Positions 4,583 to 7,113 of a stretch of 7,113 bases of DNA are shown one piece after another; position 1 is the stretch's first letter, and every line of letters begins with the position of its first letter. Origin of the DNA: an uncultured Veillonellaceae bacterium (GTDB taxonomy: Bacteria; Bacillota; Negativicutes; Veillonellales; Negativicoccaceae); NCBI GenBank assembly GCA_902488965.1, contig CABTYA010000053.1:1-7113 (forward strand), given 5' to 3'. The position numbers were made by a program, and so were the translations under genes. Below the pieces are notes generated by a model. That model was not told the DNA's origin, did no database searches, and saw only the letters and a list, made by a program, of their open reading frames with translations.

Positions 4583-6309
4583 ACGATTATCTTCGCTTGC
4601 TGCAATACGTCAAACCGTATTGGCGACGCGGCGTAGCGGCCATACTGTGCATGATCGTGGCGGCGGTAACGACGCTGCTCGTGCCGTGGATCATTCGCGA
4701 TATTGTCGATGATGTCTTGACGGCCAAAAACATGACGGCACTCAACTTGATTGCGGTGGCGATTTTGCTGATCTTTTTCGTGCGGGGAATTTTTACCTTC
4801 GGTCACGGCTATCTGATGAGCTATATCGGCCACCGGGTCGTGATCGATATCCGCATGCGGGTGTACTCGCATCTGCAGCGTTTGTCGCTGGCGTACTTCG
4901 ATCGCCGCAAGACGGGCAGCCTGATGAGCAAACTCACCAACGACGTCAACGCCTTGCAGACGGCCATCGTCGATAATATCGTCGACATCGTCAAGGAGAG
5001 CGTCATCCTGATCGGGTCGATCGCCGCGATGGTGTGGATGCATTGGAAATTGACGCTGTTGTGTCTGATTATCGTGCCGTTGGTGTCGACGACAATTCGC
5101 TATTTCGGTAAAAAAATCAAGCGCAGCGGCCGACGGGTACAGAAATCCGTCGCCGACGTGACGGCGCACCTGCAGGAGTCGATTGCGGGGATTCGTGTGG
5201 TGAAGTCCTTTCACCGCGAAGCGTATGAGATTGAACGTTTTCGCCGAATCAACGAACGCAATTTCTCCGCATTGATGAAAGCGGCGCAGCAGACAAGTCA
5301 GTTGTCGCCGTTGGTCGAGTTCCTCGCGGCGCTGGCGATCATCGCCATTATTTGGTACGGCGGTCGGAGCGTCATTCACGGAGAACTGTCGTCAGGGGAA
5401 TTGATTGCGTTTTTGATTTATGCAATCAATTTGGCCAATCCGGTACGGCGGCTGAGCAGTCTGTATGCCAACGTCCAAAAAGCGTTGGCGGCGGCCGAAC
5501 GGGTATTTTCCGTGCTGGACGAGACGCCCTCCGTCAAGGAGCGGCCGCAGGCGCGGGAGTTGCCGCCGGTGGAAGGCCGCGTGGAATTTCGCGCGGTATC
5601 GTTTGCCTACGAGCCGACGAAACCGGTTTTGCATGATCTCAGTTTTGTCGCCGAACCGGGACAGACGATTGCACTGGTCGGCCCGAGCGGCTCGGGCAAA
5701 TCGACCGTGGCGAATCTCTTGCCGCGGTTTTACGACGTGACGGCGGGGGCGGTACTGGTCGACGGCCATGATGTCCGCGATGTGACCTTGGCGTCGTTGC
5801 GTGAGCAGATCGGCATTGTCCCGCAAGAGACGGTGCTGTTTAATGCGACAATTGAAGAAAATATCCGCTACGGCCGACCGGATGCGTCGCCCGAAGAAAT
5901 CCGGGCCGCACTCGTCGCGGCGAACGCGGCGTCATTTATCGAGGAGATGCCGGACGGGCTGGCGACGGTCATCGGCGACCGCGGCTTGGTCTTGTCGGGC
6001 GGTCAGCGGCAACGCATCGCCATCGCGCGCGCCCTGCTCAAAAATCCGCGGATTTTGGTGCTCGACGAAGCGACATCGGCACTCGACACCGAGAGCGAGC
6101 GCATCGTACAGGACGCGCTGGACCGTCTCCTGGTCGGACGTACGGCGATGGTGGTCGCGCATCGGCTGTCGACGATTCGGCGGGCGGATTTGATTTTGGT
6201 CATCGACCGCGGACGCATTGTCGAGCGCGGTACGCATGAAGAATTGCTGGCGGCCGAAGGTATGTATTACAATCTCTACACGCTGCGGCAACAAGGAGAA
6301 CAGTCCTGA
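4579..6309 (+). CDS. msbA: Lipid A export ABC transporter (permease and ATPase), MsbA type
   Basis: A 576-residue half-transporter that should work as a homodimer in the inner membrane, flipping core-lipid A from the cytoplasmic to the periplasmic leaflet. The N-terminal half has six hydrophobic segments at about 17-38, 53-75, 133-153, 156-175, 245-262 and 274-290. The C-terminal nucleotide-binding domain has Walker A GPSGSGKST (368-376), Q-loop Q416, signature LSGGQ (472-476), Walker B ILVLDE (492-497), D-loop SALD (500-503) and H-loop H528. All catalytic residues are intact, so it should be active. ABC half-transporters of this class resemble multidrug exporters; the MsbA call rests mainly on its position between lpxB and waaA. 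Of the basic residues lining the E. coli lipid A pocket, hand alignment gives R78 as R69, R148 as K139, K299 as R290, but R296 as N287. It overlaps lpxB by 4 nt and waaA by 1 nt. Confidence 0.92.
   Translation: MNDYLRLLQYVKPYWRRGVAAILCMIVAAVTTLLVPWIIRDIVDDVLTAKNMTALNLIAVAILLIFFVRGIFTFGHGYLMSYIGHRVVIDIRMRVYSHLQRLSLAYFDRRKTGSLMSKLTNDVNALQTAIVDNIVDIVKESVILIGSIAAMVWMHWKLTLLCLIIVPLVSTTIRYFGKKIKRSGRRVQKSVADVTAHLQESIAGIRVVKSFHREAYEIERFRRINERNFSALMKAAQQTSQLSPLVEFLAALAIIAIIWYGGRSVIHGELSSGELIAFLIYAINLANPVRRLSSLYANVQKALAAAERVFSVLDETPSVKERPQARELPPVEGRVEFRAVSFAYEPTKPVLHDLSFVAEPGQTIALVGPSGSGKSTVANLLPRFYDVTAGAVLVDGHDVRDVTLASLREQIGIVPQETVLFNATIEENIRYGRPDASPEEIRAALVAANAASFIEEMPDGLATVIGDRGLVLSGGQRQRIAIARALLKNPRILVLDEATSALDTESERIVQDALDRLLVGRTAMVVAHRLSTIRRADLILVIDRGRIVERGTHEELLAAEGMYYNLYTLRQQGEQS
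6293..6298 (+). promoter_or_regulatory. Ribosome binding site of waaA, inside the end of msbA
   Basis: AAGGAG at 6293-6298 lies 10 nt before the ATG at 6309, within the last msbA codons. It supports the start that overlaps the msbA TGA by one base (TGATG). Both re-initiation after msbA and independent ribosome entry are possible; the spacing is a little long. Confidence 0.65.
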
Positions 6310-7113
6310 TGTATTGGTTGTATAATATTTGTTTGGTGGGGTATTGGCTTCTGTTGACTCCCGTTTTGTTGTATCGGTTAGCCTTTGAAGAAGGCTTTTA
6401 CGACCGGTTGAAGCAAAGCGCGGGAATCATGCCGCAGCCGACACTCGAAAAAATCTACGGCTCGAACGGAATTTGGGTGCATGCCGCGTCCGTCGGCGAG
6501 ATTGTCGCGGCCAGTCCCGTCGTGCGCGAACTCAAACGCCGCTACCCCGAAGAAACGGTGGTGGTGTCGGTGGTCACCGCAACGGGACACCGGATGGCGC
6601 AGCGGATTATTCCCGAGGCGGACGGGCATATCTTTTTTCCCGTCGATTTGCCGATTATTACGGCGCGTATCGTCGATATTGTCGCGCCGAAAGTGATTTT
6701 GTTGGTGGAAACGGAGCTGTGGCCGAACTTTTTGCGGGTGGCCAAGGACCGCGGCTATCCCGTTATGATGGTCAACGGCCGCATCAGCGACCGCAGTGCG
6801 CGGCGGTATGCCTTGATTCGGCGGTTTACGCAGCGGATGTTGACACAGATCAAATGGTTTTGCATGCAGTCCGAGCAGGACGCCGAATATATCATTCAGA
6901 TGGGTGCACCGCCGGAGCGGGTCGAAATCACGGGCAATACGAAGTACGATCAGACCTATGCGGAGGTCAGCGCGGAAGAAAAGGAAGCGCTGCGGCGTGA
7001 ATTTGCCGTAGGCAATCGCCATCCCGTGATTGTGGCGGGCAGTATCCACAAAGGCGAGGATGAGTTGATTCTCGACATGTTCGCCGCGGTGCGGCGGGCG
7101 TATCCCGAGGCGG
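6309..7113 (+). CDS. waaA: 3-deoxy-D-manno-octulosonic acid (Kdo) transferase, 3' end missing
   Basis: WaaA (KdtA) is a GT30 glycosyltransferase anchored to the inner membrane that transfers Kdo from CMP-Kdo to the lipid A precursor. The window holds the first 268 residues; the frame is open to the last base, and full-length relatives are roughly 420-430 residues, so about the last third is missing. An N-terminal hydrophobic anchor spans about residues 4-23. The active-site motif HAASVGE (58-64) has E64, matching the catalytic base (Glu60 in E. coli). Further landmarks are VETELWPN (133-140), NGRISDRSARRY (156-167), GNTKYD (209-214) and the CMP-Kdo-binding region beginning VAGSIHKGEDE (242-252). 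The N-terminus is canonical from this ATG, which overlaps the msbA stop by 1 nt. Whether it adds one or more Kdo residues cannot be read from the sequence. Confidence 0.95.
   Translation, partial: MYWLYNICLVGYWLLLTPVLLYRLAFEEGFYDRLKQSAGIMPQPTLEKIYGSNGIWVHAASVGEIVAASPVVRELKRRYPEETVVVSVVTATGHRMAQRIIPEADGHIFFPVDLPIITARIVDIVAPKVILLVETELWPNFLRVAKDRGYPVMMVNGRISDRSARRYALIRRFTQRMLTQIKWFCMQSEQDAEYIIQMGAPPERVEITGNTKYDQTYAEVSAEEKEALRREFAVGNRHPVIVAGSIHKGEDELILDMFAAVRRAYPEA

Noticed and set aside
4315..5379. A 354-codon minus-strand frame opposite the end of lpxB and start of msbA
   Set aside because: Low-complexity His/Arg/Gln/Asp composition, no motif, fully overlaps conserved genes; a shadow frame.
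6378..7049. A 223-codon minus-strand frame opposite waaA
   Set aside because: Antisense to a clearly conserved Kdo transferase; no recognisable protein.

Overview
The window carries a lipid A / Kdo biosynthesis and export cluster, all on the + strand: the tail of rpsI, then lpxC-fabZ-lpxA and lpxI-lpxB-msbA-waaA. It is therefore from a bacterium that makes LPS in an outer membrane. The best guess is a diderm Firmicute of the class Negativicutes (Veillonella/Selenomonas/Megasphaera relatives) with a fairly GC-rich genome. Reasons: the S9 tail resembles Firmicutes S9, the Shine-Dalgarno sites are strong (AAGGAG, GGGGAGG), short intrinsic terminators with T runs are used, and LpxI rather than LpxH sits in an lpxI-lpxB-msbA-waaA order. 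Synergistetes or another LpxI-using diderm lineage cannot be excluded from sequence reading alone; the genus is not resolved.

Layout. Positions 1-54 are the last codons of ribosomal protein S9, followed by a clean intrinsic terminator (63-91). A promoter (about 117-146), with its -35 box inside an imperfect inverted repeat, precedes lpxC (185-1018). fabZ (1021-1491) follows after 2 nt. A 162-nt gap without a convincing gene or terminator separates fabZ from lpxA (1654-2466). A strong terminator (2472-2508) closes this first unit. A new extended -10 promoter (about 2572-2580) drives the second unit: lpxI (2610-3449), lpxB (3446-4582), msbA (4579-6309) and waaA (6309 to the window end, truncated). 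These four genes overlap each other by 4, 4 and 1 nt.

How the genes work together. LpxA acylates UDP-GlcNAc, LpxC deacetylates the product, LpxI hydrolyses UDP-2,3-diacylglucosamine to lipid X, LpxB joins lipid X to a second UDP-diacylglucosamine, WaaA adds Kdo, and MsbA flips the core-lipid A across the inner membrane. FabZ belongs to fatty-acid elongation and competes with LpxA for the 3-hydroxyacyl-ACP pool. LpxD (second acylation) and LpxK (4'-kinase) are needed for the pathway but are not in the window; lpxK may lie downstream of waaA.

I found no mobile element, CRISPR array, tRNA or horizontally acquired block. The region looks like conserved core genome; the findings concern regulation and residue-level details rather than a new system.
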